The notes beneath the pieces were generated by a model, which saw only the letters and a program-made list of their open reading frames with translations, did no database searches and was not told where the DNA came from. From Clostridia bacterium (GTDB lineage: Bacteria > Bacillota > Clostridia > Christensenellales > DTU072), in contig JAIKVY010000251.1 of the NCBI GenBank assembly GCA_024685275.1, positions 1-32,802 on the forward strand: a stretch of DNA of 32,802 bases, given 5' to 3'. A program made the translations under genes and the position numbers. This document shows, piece after piece, positions 24,641 through 32,677 of this stretch; the first letter of the stretch is position 1; the number at the start of each line of letters is the position of its first letter.

Positions 24641-25339
24641 ATGGAAAAGATTATTAATTTTAAGAAACCCTTTATGAATGTATATTTACTTCCTTGTGGA
24701 GATGATTATTGTGTTTTAGATACAGGATATCCTAATGAATATAATGCTTTTATTAAAGCTGCTGAAAAGAATAATATTGAATTAAGTAAAATCAAATATA
24801 TAGTTGTTACACACGTTCATGCTGATCATGTTGGATTTTTACAAAAGTTATTAACATTAACTGGAGCAACTCTTATTTGTGTATTTGATGATAAAGAACG
24901 CTTTGCTTCTGGGGCTAATGTAGAAGATATATATAATCCAAATTGGTTTTTAAATTTTACTAGTAAAATATCTGTTGCTTTTAGAAAATATACTCAATGC
25001 TTTGAACCAGTTGTATATGAAAATCGAATTGATTACTCTCAGCAACCTTTAAAAGAATATGGAATAGAATTATTCTTGCTTCATGGCCATACTAGCAATG
25101 ATTTATGTGTTAGATATAAAGATATTATCTTTTGTGGAGATATATGTATGAATGGAATATTATCAACAAAGCATTCTCCTATGTGGATTGAAGATAACGA
25201 TAAGTTAATAGAATCTTGGAAGTATTTAATAACTCAAGATGCTAAATGGTTATATCCAGCTCATGGAAAACCATTTTTATTAAAAGATTTAGAAAACGTT
25301 ATAGATTATCAACAAAATAGAAAACTTAGAAAGTTATAA
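24641..25339 (+). CDS. MBL-fold metallo-hydrolase
   Basis: The 232-residue protein has the metallo-beta-lactamase-fold metal motif THVHADH at 57-63 (His58, His60, Asp62, His63), then HGHTSND, FCGDICMNG and YPAHGKPF, giving the full two-metal site. Function within the family (glyoxalase II-like, lactonase or other) cannot be set. The ATG at 24641 has GGAG six bases before; an in-frame TTG at 24629 overlaps that ribosome site and is rejected. It is divergent from the alpha/beta hydrolase and seems to be a single-gene unit. Confidence 0.87.
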   Translation: MEKIINFKKPFMNVYLLPCGDDYCVLDTGYPNEYNAFIKAAEKNNIELSKIKYIVVTHVHADHVGFLQKLLTLTGATLICVFDDKERFASGANVEDIYNPNWFLNFTSKISVAFRKYTQCFEPVVYENRIDYSQQPLKEYGIELFLLHGHTSNDLCVRYKDIIFCGDICMNGILSTKHSPMWIEDNDKLIESWKYLITQDAKWLYPAHGKPFLLKDLENVIDYQQNRKLRKL

Positions 25340-25380
25340 TCCTTTCTAACCACTGTTATTCGTTCAAAATTAATATATTA

Positions 25381-25479
25381 TGCATAAAATCGGATAGTCG
25401 ATTGAGTGAAAAATGCATAAAATCGGATAGTGGAATCCTTGAAATTTGCATAAAATCGATATAAGAGTAGCATCGCAAT
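25381..25479. repeat. Three units of a 33-bp tandem repeat with an 18-bp conserved core
   Basis: TGCATAAAATCGGATAGT occurs at 25381-25398 and 25414-25431, exactly 33 bp apart. A third, shorter match (TGCATAAAATCG) starts at 25447, again 33 bp on. The 15-bp stretches between differ. The first unit also holds the inverted repeat AATCG/CGATT around GATAGT. The array ends just before the promoter of the membrane acyltransferase gene. It resembles the multiple transposase-binding repeats at ends of IS21-type elements, or iterons, but no transposase or replication gene is near. Confidence 0.7.
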
Positions 25480-25489
25480 ACAATCAATA

Positions 25490-25519
25490 TTGACCATGTT
25501 ATTATGTCACTTATATAAT
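25490..25519 (+). promoter_or_regulatory. Leaderless-type promoter of the membrane acyltransferase gene
   Basis: TTGACC (25490-25495) and TATAAT (25514-25519) are 18 bases apart. The transcript start expected six or seven bases after the -10 box falls on the ATG at 25526, and no Shine-Dalgarno sequence lies before that codon. Confidence 0.55.
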
Positions 25520-25525
25520 ATATTT

Positions 25526-26722
25526 ATGGTTGAAGAAGATATATATTCATTACCTGAAATAAAAGTAGATAGAGTTAATTCCCTTGATAGATTTCGTGGA
25601 TTTGCTATTGCATTAATGTTAATGTTTGGTGCAGCTAAAATGTTTACAGATACTGATTTCTTTGTTCAGTTATCTACGCATGATTTATCTCTTTCTTGGC
25701 AACTAATTACTGGCTATGGTTTCTATGATATCATTGCCCCTCTTTTTGTTTTTGCATCAGGTTTGGCTTTCCACTACTCTACTAAAAGCAGTTGTTTAAA
25801 AATTGGCAGTGTAAAAACTAGAAGAAAAAATCTTGTTCATTCATTAAAAATTCTTGGCGTTGGTAGTTTATTACTTTTTGATTTTAGTAATCCAATTGGG
25901 ATTGTGTTTTTCGCTTTCATGATTCTTTCTATTTTACTTATTGCATTCTCTTTATTTAAGCCAAAATTTAAAAATATAACTAAAAAAATATTCCATTATG
26001 GTTTAATTAGTCTTGGAATATGCATTGTCGTCGTTAATATTATTGAAGTGATTTTAGCTTTGGCTAATACATCAACATATACTGGTAGTTGGGGAGCTCT
26101 TACTTCAATTGGTATTGGTATGCTTATTGCTACATTTATAGTAGATAAAGAAATTAGTATTAAATGCGTATTTACATATGCCTTTATTATTGTATATTTT
26201 TGTCTATGCCTTATTCTGCCAGAAAAAGCATTCTTATTTACTCATGGTGGAATAATTGGAGCTCTTGGCTATGCTATCTTATTCATATTAGCAGATGTAG
26301 TTTTGTCTTTAAAAGATAATAAAGTATTGTTACTAATCTTCACAATTCCTTTATTTATCTCTTCTGCATTTATATATGATGTTATATTACCAAGTAAAGA
26401 AACTGTAACTATTACATATGTACTATTTTCATTTGTATTTTGCTACACTGTTTATTTAATATTCGATTTGTTAGAATTGCCTGGAGTTAATTTTAAGTTT
26501 CCAGTATTAACCATTTTAGGTAAAAATTCACTTACTGCTTATTGTCTTCACTTTGCATTAACATTTACGTATGGAATATGTATCAATGCTTTAATTAGTT
26601 ATTTACCAATGAAAGGAGTAATCCAGATTATTTTATACGCTTTAGGAATGATTCTATATGCAATTCTTATGGCACTTCTTTTAAGATATCTATCAGAAAA
26701 GAAATTGGTTGTTAGAATATAA
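25526..26722 (+). CDS. Multi-spanning membrane protein, heparan-alpha-glucosaminide N-acetyltransferase-like
   Basis: The product is about 398 residues with ten or more hydrophobic segments. The opening RVNSLDRFRGFAIALMLMFG and APLFVFASGLAFHYS match the start of the DUF1624/DUF5009/HGSNAT-type acyltransferase superfamily, in which an Arg- and Asp-bearing first helix leads to a transmembrane acyl-transfer channel. Such proteins move acyl groups from cytoplasmic acyl-CoA to sugars outside. The substrate is unknown. In-frame TTG and ATG codons upstream (25490, 25496) lie within the promoter, so the ATG at 25526 is preferred; it has no ribosome site and seems leaderless. A stem-loop terminator follows. 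Confidence 0.78.
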   Translation: MVEEDIYSLPEIKVDRVNSLDRFRGFAIALMLMFGAAKMFTDTDFFVQLSTHDLSLSWQLITGYGFYDIIAPLFVFASGLAFHYSTKSSCLKIGSVKTRRKNLVHSLKILGVGSLLLFDFSNPIGIVFFAFMILSILLIAFSLFKPKFKNITKKIFHYGLISLGICIVVVNIIEVILALANTSTYTGSWGALTSIGIGMLIATFIVDKEISIKCVFTYAFIIVYFCLCLILPEKAFLFTHGGIIGALGYAILFILADVVLSLKDNKVLLLIFTIPLFISSAFIYDVILPSKETVTITYVLFSFVFCYTVYLIFDLLELPGVNFKFPVLTILGKNSLTAYCLHFALTFTYGICINALISYLPMKGVIQIILYALGMILYAILMALLLRYLSEKKLVVRI

Positions 26723-26747
26723 CTTATCCATTTGAATTGCTATTACT

Positions 26748-26787
26748 AAAAAAACAAACTACATATTTATTTGTTATATGTAGTTTG
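26748..26787 (-). terminator. Terminator between convergent genes
   Basis: CAAACTACATAT (26755-26766) and ATATGTAGTTTG (26776-26787) form a perfect 12-bp stem with a 9-base loop. On the minus strand the stem is followed by seven T (26754-26748), a good terminator for the leftward membrane-protein gene. On the plus strand the T run comes only after 14 bases, so it is weaker for the acyltransferase gene. Confidence 0.8.
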
Positions 26788-26817
26788 CTTAAATAATTAG
26801 TTTTTTTTGATTTAATT

Positions 26818-27492
26818 TTAAATAATCCCTAATGGTATTAATATAGCAAGTAAAAGAATATTTATTCCTACTAATGTAAATAAAAAGATTTTCTTTGCTG
26901 TTGGCTTCATCTTTGGTACATAGTTTGCAGCTAAAAAGAATGGTACATATGTGGTAATAAAGACTGGAAGAACTCCCCACCAATTGTACACCCAAATAAA
27001 TGATCCATTTTCTGTTCCAGCTAAGAATGATTCAATTAGGGCAAATAATAAAGCCATTCCTATTGCACCAACTAGACGCATTGAGATTTTAAATTTACCT
27101 TTTTGGAATAGAATTTTGTCTGGATTATCACCAAGCATCTTATATGAAATAATACCTGCAATAGAAAACATCATTGATAGTTCCCAACATACACCTATTA
27201 GCAAAATAAATGTTGTACTTTGTCCAGATACACACCATAATGGATAACCTGTTGCATGCCCAATAATTGCGTTCATGATTTCATAAAACCAATGAACTGA
27301 ATATAGAGCAATACCTGCTATAATAGCATCATAGTTCTTATTTTTTATTTCAGTCCAATAGACATAAAAAACAACTGCTAAAATAAAGATAAACGTCCAA
27401 TTAAAATTGTCTGTCGTTCTTAAATGAGTATATGCTTGTCTTACTCTTTCAGCAGCATCACCACTACTTGGTCCAAAGAAAATAAAATGCAT
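26818..27492 (-). CDS. Membrane protein of unknown function (about six helices)
   Basis: The 224-residue protein has about six hydrophobic segments (near 34-49, 57-73, 92-115, 137-155, 167-188 and 201-222) and conserved-looking polar residues within them, such as SVHWFYEIMNAIIGHATG and WELSMMFSIAG. I do not recognise the family. An excellent ribosome site (AAGGAGG, eight bases before the ATG) and an extended -10 promoter support expression. It is a single-gene unit closed by a strong terminator, between the acyltransferase and the second defence module. Confidence 0.75.
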   Translation of the reverse strand: MHFIFFGPSSGDAAERVRQAYTHLRTTDNFNWTFIFILAVVFYVYWTEIKNKNYDAIIAGIALYSVHWFYEIMNAIIGHATGYPLWCVSGQSTTFILLIGVCWELSMMFSIAGIISYKMLGDNPDKILFQKGKFKISMRLVGAIGMALLFALIESFLAGTENGSFIWVYNWWGVLPVFITTYVPFFLAANYVPKMKPTAKKIFLFTLVGINILLLAILIPLGII

Positions 27493-27519
27493 AATGAAAC
27501 CTCCTTGTCCTTTTCTTTC

Positions 27520-27548
27520 ATTCTAGCACTTTATTAAATATTGGTAAA
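27520..27548 (-). promoter_or_regulatory. Promoter of the six-helix membrane protein gene
   Basis: On the minus strand TTTACC (27548-27543) lies 17 bases from TAGAAT (27525-27520), which is preceded by TGC, giving an extended -10 box. Confidence 0.55.
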
Positions 27549-27576
27549 TATGGACCATTAATTTATTATCTAAAGA

Positions 27577-28241
27577 TTATTTTATATAGTTTTTATACAT
27601 TTCAAAAAACTCGTATACCTTTGTTGCAGGAGCACTATTCGATGGAGTTTTGCCTTCATTTGCTATTATCAACTTTTTAGCATATTTTATAGCATCATTT
27701 TTCAATTTTAATTTATCAAACAAATTCTCATCATTTTTCTGATATTTTTCTCCCAATAAATCTGTCAATTTATTTATGTAGTCTGAACGTGGAATATTAG
27801 ATGTTAAATAAATAAAATGTAATACAAACCATAGTTCAATACACTCATTCGACCACAATGCATGAAAAGTAACTTCTTCATTCTTATGTGTTTCATTAAG
27901 ATTATTAATTAAGCTTACCGCATTATCAAAATTATCCTTTTTAAAATCATCTTTATCAAATACAACCCAAACTTGATGATACTGATGTCCTTGTTGTTTT
28001 GATTTATCAAATCTTTCCTCAACGTTTTTGCCATATTCAATGGATCTACAGCATCTACAACAATCTCAAAATTAATACCAGTAATTGATGAATAATTCCC
28101 TTTAATGCAATCTCCTGCTTTCGAAAAATAATTGTACTCTGTTTGCTCTCCACAACAAACGACAAGATTATTTACTGCAATAGGAATATCTCTACTTTTA
28201 CGTTCTCCGTAATTCCACTTTTCTCTATTTCGTTTTTCCAC
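27577..28241 (-). pseudogene. Second rloB, interrupted by a one-base frameshift
   Basis: Read from the GTG at 28241 (behind GGGAGGA) the product starts VEKRNREKWNYGERK, then LVVCCGEQTEYNYF and VDAVDPLNMAK. At five A (28029-28025 on the minus strand) the family sequence jumps to the -1 frame: NVEERFDKSKQQGHQYHQ, then VWVVFDKDDF and WSNECIELWFVLHF, to a stop at 27577. Joined, it is about 221 residues, like the intact copy (211). One more A would restore it. All catalytic-type motifs (GEQTE, FDKDD) survive. The cause may be true loss, a slippage-based switch, or a sequencing error in a homopolymer. It overlaps the ATPase gene by 17 bp. Confidence 0.8.
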
Positions 28242-29463
28242 TACAATCCTCCCAATTTTTGAAAGCATTGAAGTATGGATCTGCTCCATAACGGCCTGCA
28301 AGATATTGCTTACTATAAGATGCATCCGAACGAATCTTTTCTCCATCTAATCCCTTTAAATCAGCAAGGGAATATAGTAAAGTACTTTCCTCTTCATCCT
28401 TTGCAGCAAACCAAATTTCATCTCTTCTAAATACTTCTGATTTCATAGTTGATAAATCATGTGAAGTGAAGATTAGTTGAGCTCCATTGGGATTATTTTC
28501 TTTGTCAGTGAATAATCCAACGATCCTTTCTAACATCTTAGGGTGAATCTTTGCATCTAATTCATCCACAACCAATACCCCACCAGATCTTAAGCTCATA
28601 ACAATAAATGGCATTAGATTAAATATCTTTTGCGTACCCATTGATTCCATTGTAAGAAGAAGATTATATGTATCATCTGGCATTTTATGAAACGTTTTCA
28701 CACGAAAACTGCTCTTCGTTTCATCAGCAAACTCTAATTCAAAGTCATCTATCCCTAAATTTAGATAATTCAACATTTTTTTCATTGATTGCTTTAGATT
28801 ATCATCCCTATCTGATAACGAAACAGCACCTTTGATATATTCTTCTATTGCTGGTTGGCTGTAATCTATAGCTGACCAATTTAAAACACATTCAGCAATT
28901 TCTTTAAATGGAGAAATATTATATATCAATGTTAGAGATGATATCGCAGGAATATTGCTTGCAATTATCATATCTTTTACTGGTATTCCCTTTAGTTTTT
29001 CTCCAATTAAAACTTTATTGTTTTCTCTTTTATATAATAACGATGGTTTCCCTCTTTCACCTTTTTCTTGCAAACTCTCATAAATAATTGCACCTTTTAA
29101 TAACTCCATACATAATCTATATTGCATAGCACCTATCTTTATTACAATTTCAAAAACAGTTGGTTTTTCTCGTGATTCTTTATCTAACATAAATGGAATA
29201 GGTGTAAATGTTGGAATCGTTGACATTTTCATTGGATTGTTTGATACAATCTTAAGTGGTGTAGTAATAATAGAAAAAACCGAACTCATAGCACGAAGAA
29301 TTGTCGATTTTCCTCCACCATTTGGACCATACAATACAGATACTGGAAGATACTCTTCTTCAATCAGCGTTTCACTATGTTCATTGATGTTTACTTTTCT
29401 CATATCAAGAACAACTCTATTTTTTATACTTTGAAAATTTTCTACTGAAAATTGTACTAACAT
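28225..29463 (-). CDS. Second RloA-like ABC-type AAA ATPase
   Basis: The 412-residue ATPase has Walker A GPNGGGKST at 46-54, Walker B GGVLVVDELDAKIHP, and LIFTSHDLST, with RRDEIWFAAKDEEEST and YSKQYLAGRYG near the end. Its layout matches the ATPase at 22243-23541, including the KxYLAG tail, but the sequences are well diverged, so this is not a recent duplication. The ATG at 29463 stands five bases from AAGGAG; the in-frame GTG two codons earlier overlaps the ribosome site. Its promoter is a full consensus match. Its rloB partner is frameshifted, so the module may be inactive. Confidence 0.85.
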   Translation of the reverse strand: MLVQFSVENFQSIKNRVVLDMRKVNINEHSETLIEEEYLPVSVLYGPNGGGKSTILRAMSSVFSIITTPLKIVSNNPMKMSTIPTFTPIPFMLDKESREKPTVFEIVIKIGAMQYRLCMELLKGAIIYESLQEKGERGKPSLLYKRENNKVLIGEKLKGIPVKDMIIASNIPAISSLTLIYNISPFKEIAECVLNWSAIDYSQPAIEEYIKGAVSLSDRDDNLKQSMKKMLNYLNLGIDDFELEFADETKSSFRVKTFHKMPDDTYNLLLTMESMGTQKIFNLMPFIVMSLRSGGVLVVDELDAKIHPKMLERIVGLFTDKENNPNGAQLIFTSHDLSTMKSEVFRRDEIWFAAKDEEESTLLYSLADLKGLDGEKIRSDASYSKQYLAGRYGADPYFNAFKNWEDCSGKTK

Positions 29464-29538
29464 AGACACTCCTTATTATATTAATATGTTAAATTCGGGT
29501 ATTAATATGCATTTTGCGAGATTTTTTCTCGTAAAATG

Positions 29539-29567
29539 ATTATAAGCGCTTAAATTAGATATGTCAA
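29539..29567 (-). promoter_or_regulatory. Perfect consensus promoter of the second ATPase gene
   Basis: On the minus strand TTGACA (29567-29562) and TATAAT (29544-29539) are exactly 17 bases apart. The leader of about 70 nt contains the inverted repeat CGAGA/TCTCG (29517-29531). The -35 box overlaps the stop codon of the decayed gene upstream. Confidence 0.75.
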
Positions 29568-29803
29568 TGCTTTATTTTAATTACTGGCGCAATTCCAAAT
29601 CCTAGAATATTAAAATATGCACAATCAGAAATATGACCATCATACTCAACACAACAACCATATCCGAATTTACTAAATTTAGAGTCATTACGAAGATACC
29701 AACAACTAGTACTGTTTATCTTGCATTTATTAATTTCTAGATATTTATTTACGAATAATCCAGAAGAAATAGCATAACTAGTGCCTTTTTTTATAAGTTT
29801 TTT
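29564..29803 (-). pseudogene. C-terminal remnant of a DUF6273-like protein
   Basis: Within the gap 29470-29894 the minus strand has an open frame of 79 codons without a start: KGTSYAISSGLFVNKYLEIN, then STSWYLRNDSKFSKFGYG, and finally FNILGFGIAPVIKIKH at a stop (29566-29564). The W-x-LR segment and the closing G-x-x-P-x-I/L-x-I pattern resemble the C-terminus of DUF6273 domains. A stop at 29806-29804 closes the frame upstream. It is a gene fragment, perhaps left after an insertion or deletion. Confidence 0.55.
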
Positions 29804-29805
29804 TT

Positions 29806-29838
29806 AGAAAAATCTTTATGTCCCAAATTGAGGACATA
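29806..29838 (-). terminator. Terminator-like hairpin after the AAA_14 ATPase gene
   Basis: On the minus strand TATGTCC and GGACATA (29838-29832 and 29823-29817) pair over 7 bp around an 8-base loop, followed by AAAGATTTTTC. It stands 57 bp after the ATPase stop. The same arms recur imperfectly at 32761-32782, so it may instead be a protein-binding palindrome. Confidence 0.4.
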
Positions 29839-29894
29839 CTTCTTTTTGAGCGTCTTGAGATTATACAGAAATAAAAATATATTTGATTGTTTTT

Positions 29895-31166
29895 CTATAA
29901 TCCTATTAAAGGAATTGGACAATAATATACTTCTTCATTAATTGGCATAATTCTTTCGCAAGAATCAATTACTAGACCTGTTAAAACATTAATATCATAT
30001 TTTTTTAGATAGTTGAATATTTTATTAAAACTTACTGGATTGATTCCTTTCTTTATTTCAATTGGATAGATTCCATCTATTGATTCAATTATTAAATCTA
30101 CCTCATTCCCGTCTTTATCTCTATAATAATATGGTTTATAATTTGGCACCAAAAATGGATCAATACCATCATTATAAAAGCTTTTAATTATTTCTGAAAT
30201 AACATATGTTTCATAAAAAGCACCAGCCATTTGAGATTCTTCTAATTGTTTTGCATCATTCCACCTACATAGATATGAACACAAACCTGTATCCATAAAA
30301 TATAACTTCGGGGTCTTTATTACTCTATTGGATCTATTCTTTAAATACGGTTCAATTATTGTAATAATCCCAGAAGTCTTTAGGATTGATAACCATTTTT
30401 TCACAGTTTTAACATCAATACCTATATTTCTTGATATATCATCATAATTAACCTGACATCCCGTTTTAAAAGCTACATATGAAATAAATTGTAAAAAAAT
30501 ATATTCACTATCAGCATTTATTATTGATTTTACATCCTTTTCAATATATGTACTTAAATATGAAGAAAAGAACTCATTCCTATCAATAGAGTTTGAAACA
30601 TATTCTGGCATTCCGCCTCTAAAAATATATTCAAATATTTCTTTTCTTGTGTAATACTTTATTCCATTTTCTTTCTGTTTTTGCTTTAACACGTTTAAAT
30701 CTGGATTAAAAAATCCTTTTGTTACTTTTGGATTTTGCTCAATAAGTGATAACGATGATAAGTTAAATATTGCTGTTCGCCCAGCTAATGATTCAACTAT
30801 CTTATCTTGCAATTCAAATTGATTAGATCCTGTCAAAATAAATAATAGTTCACTAGCTTTTCCACTATTCAACCATTCATATTTTTTGTTATCAATAATA
30901 ATCTTGATTTCATCTAGAATCTCAGGAACTTTTTGAACTTCATCTATTATTATTGGATATTCATATGTTTCAAGAAACATCTTTGGATTTCTTTTTGCTA
31001 ACCCTCTTGCATTAAAATCATCAAATGTAACATATGCAAATTTATCCCCAAATAATTTCTTAATCATTGTGGATTTTCCAACCTGACGTGCCCCATACAT
31101 AGTTATACACGCAAATTGTTTAGATGTATCTATTATCGTTTTTTCTATATTTCTTGTTATATACAT
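29895..31166 (-). CDS. ATP-binding protein, AAA_14 plus DUF4143
   Basis: The 423-residue protein has Walker A GARQVGKST at 25-33, Walker B PIIIDEVQK at 71-79, and sensor LLFILTGSNQFEL. A winged-helix-like middle part and a C-terminal DUF4143 region follow, with the PD-(D/E)xK-like run NEVDLIIESIDGIYPIEIKKG. The family is widespread and often appears in many paralogous copies in anaerobes; its role is unsettled, and some members are thought to be toxin- or defence-related. CAAAGGAAGTGAG precedes the ATG. A near-consensus promoter lies directly upstream. It is a single-gene unit. Confidence 0.88.
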   Translation of the reverse strand: MYITRNIEKTIIDTSKQFACITMYGARQVGKSTMIKKLFGDKFAYVTFDDFNARGLAKRNPKMFLETYEYPIIIDEVQKVPEILDEIKIIIDNKKYEWLNSGKASELLFILTGSNQFELQDKIVESLAGRTAIFNLSSLSLIEQNPKVTKGFFNPDLNVLKQKQKENGIKYYTRKEIFEYIFRGGMPEYVSNSIDRNEFFSSYLSTYIEKDVKSIINADSEYIFLQFISYVAFKTGCQVNYDDISRNIGIDVKTVKKWLSILKTSGIITIIEPYLKNRSNRVIKTPKLYFMDTGLCSYLCRWNDAKQLEESQMAGAFYETYVISEIIKSFYNDGIDPFLVPNYKPYYYRDKDGNEVDLIIESIDGIYPIEIKKGINPVSFNKIFNYLKKYDINVLTGLVIDSCERIMPINEEVYYCPIPLIGL

Positions 31167-31189
31167 AATTACTCACTTCCTTTGAGATT

Positions 31190-31217
31190 ATTATACACTA
31201 TTTATTAAAATTGTCAA
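31190..31217 (-). promoter_or_regulatory. Near-consensus promoter of the AAA_14/DUF4143 gene
   Basis: On the minus strand TTGACA (31217-31212) and TATAAT (31195-31190) are perfect boxes with a 16-base spacer. The repeat pair at 31232-31305 begins 14 bp upstream of the -35 box. Confidence 0.65.
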
Positions 31218-31231
31218 CCATTATAGCACCT

Positions 31232-31305
31232 GACTCCCTGATTGGTCGAAGATTTTGGGCATATTTTTGCGACTTATCTGGGACTCGATTCCCTGATTGG
31301 TCGAA
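31232..31305. repeat. Pair of direct repeats, 55 bp apart
   Basis: TCCCTGATTGGTCGAA occurs at 31235-31250 and 31290-31305; with one mismatch the match extends left to GA at 31232 and 31287. The left flank of the second copy forms the imperfect palindrome GGGACTCGATTCCC (31281-31294). It lies between the AAA_14 ATPase gene and the membrane-protein gene. It could be an orphan transposon end or a regulator-binding pair; no transposase is near. Confidence 0.7.
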
Positions 31306-31333
31306 ATATTGATTTAAATATTGTTTTGGAAAT

Positions 31334-32209
31334 TTATTTATTTTTATTCTTATTTGCTTTTCTTTGTCTTATTTTAACTACTAATGGATGTAACATATCT
31401 GTTGATTCATCTTCATTATATGGTGTCTTATCTACACACACTTTTCCATTTTCGTTGCGTTTTAATCTTGAAATAATGTATGAACTACGATTAATCGTAA
31501 CTAATATTACACCGAATATTGATGGCCATAGGATTATCCACCACCAACCTGAAAATGTTAAATCATCGTAGAAGAAATATGGGAAAGCTACACCATATTT
31601 ACCTGCTGCGATAAGGTTATCTACTCCACCATATACTGATTTCATGATTATACCAAATATCTTAACTGTTAAATAAAACAATGTTGGTGGAACTATTCCT
31701 AGGTTGGCATACACTGGACGCGTTGTACCTTTTTCTTCAAATAATATGTACATTACGATATATAAAGATGGACAAATACACATTGATGATAATAGCGAAA
31801 AATCTAACCAATATCCTTTTGTTGCTATGGCTGGATAAATACTACCAAATGCTGTTGAATCTGTTAATCTTAGTGAACCAATCCTATCAACAACAAATGC
31901 ACCTAGTATAAGGCCAAAAATCATACCACTGAAAGTACAGAATTTTAATAATGGGAATTTCTTTGTAAAACTGATGTTTCCACTCTTTAATATTTTTATA
32001 TCTTCAATTAAAGCTGCTGAGGTTGCTACTATGGACATAATTAACGTCCAATCAAAATAATTATAGAAAAAATAAACATTAAATCCACCACCAGTTCCGG
32101 TCCATATATTCCAGAAACCGAGTGTAGATAAAAATGAAACCACAGCAAGAACTAAATATATACTACGTATTATTAATTCATAATAAATTCTATCTTTTTT
32201 ATCCAGCAT
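31334..32209 (-). CDS. Membrane protein of unknown function (about seven helices)
   Basis: The 291-residue product has about seven hydrophobic segments (around 12-30, 52-66, 85-105, 135-155, 166-190, 215-240) and a charged C-terminal tail of some 45 residues rich in Lys and Asn. Early aromatic residues (FNVYFFYNYFDWTL) recall Pr6Pr/FAR-17a-like membrane proteins, but this is only an impression. GAGGGAAA precedes the ATG. It follows the PNPOx-family gene by 33 bp on the same strand and is probably in its operon. Confidence 0.7.
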   Translation of the reverse strand: MLDKKDRIYYELIIRSIYLVLAVVSFLSTLGFWNIWTGTGGGFNVYFFYNYFDWTLIMSIVATSAALIEDIKILKSGNISFTKKFPLLKFCTFSGMIFGLILGAFVVDRIGSLRLTDSTAFGSIYPAIATKGYWLDFSLLSSMCICPSLYIVMYILFEEKGTTRPVYANLGIVPPTLFYLTVKIFGIIMKSVYGGVDNLIAAGKYGVAFPYFFYDDLTFSGWWWIILWPSIFGVILVTINRSSYIISRLKRNENGKVCVDKTPYNEDESTDMLHPLVVKIRQRKANKNKNK

Positions 32210-32242
32210 TTTCCCTCGTTATTTATTTTATAACTGATTAAC

Positions 32243-32656
32243 CTAAAATGAAACAGTCTCTTTTTTTAAATCACAATAATATTCAGCTGAAATACATGTA
32301 AATTTAAGAACGCAGTAATCTGGATCTGTTACTCCTTGTTTGTAGTAGATTTTATCTCCAGTTCTCCAAATTTCATTTTTTGTATTTTGATCAAGACATA
32401 CTTCCATTTTACCAGTAATACAAACACCCTGATACTTAAACAAACCACGCTTATAAAAATATAAGCATGATTTGTCGTTTTCAGTAAATTGCTTTATTTT
32501 ATTTGAAGAAGTATTCGTTGTAAAATAGATATCATTATTGTCAATCTTTCTTGGAGCGAGCATAGCTCTAATTACCGGAAATCCATCTTCATTTACAGAT
32601 CCAATAAATGCTGTTTTTTGTTTTGATATAAATTCTATAACGTTTGATTTATCCAT
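32243..32656 (-). CDS. Pyridoxamine 5'-phosphate oxidase family flavoprotein
   Basis: The 137-residue protein has the split-barrel flavin-binding pattern of the PNPOx-like superfamily: KTAFIGSVNEDGFPVIRAML, then NDIYFTTNTSSNKIKQF, and GVCITGKMEV. Such small members bind FMN or F420 and reduce varied substrates; they are not true PdxH enzymes, and the substrate is unknown. GGAG precedes the ATG. The promoter is overlapped by a long palindrome, so the gene is probably under a repressor. It likely leads an operon with the seven-helix membrane protein. Confidence 0.87.
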   Translation of the reverse strand: MDKSNVIEFISKQKTAFIGSVNEDGFPVIRAMLAPRKIDNNDIYFTTNTSSNKIKQFTENDKSCLYFYKRGLFKYQGVCITGKMEVCLDQNTKNEIWRTGDKIYYKQGVTDPDYCVLKFTCISAEYYCDLKKETVSF

Positions 32657-32677
32657 AATCTAGTTTCTCCATTTATT

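Noticed and set aside
25381..25479. CRISPR array
   Set aside because: There are only three units, the third degenerate; the spacers of 15 bp are too short and no cas genes are present.
27915..28346. Separate 143-residue leftward protein
   Set aside because: Its first 35 codons are the ATPase gene read out of frame, and its end is out of frame with the RloB family. It is the front part of the frameshifted rloB.
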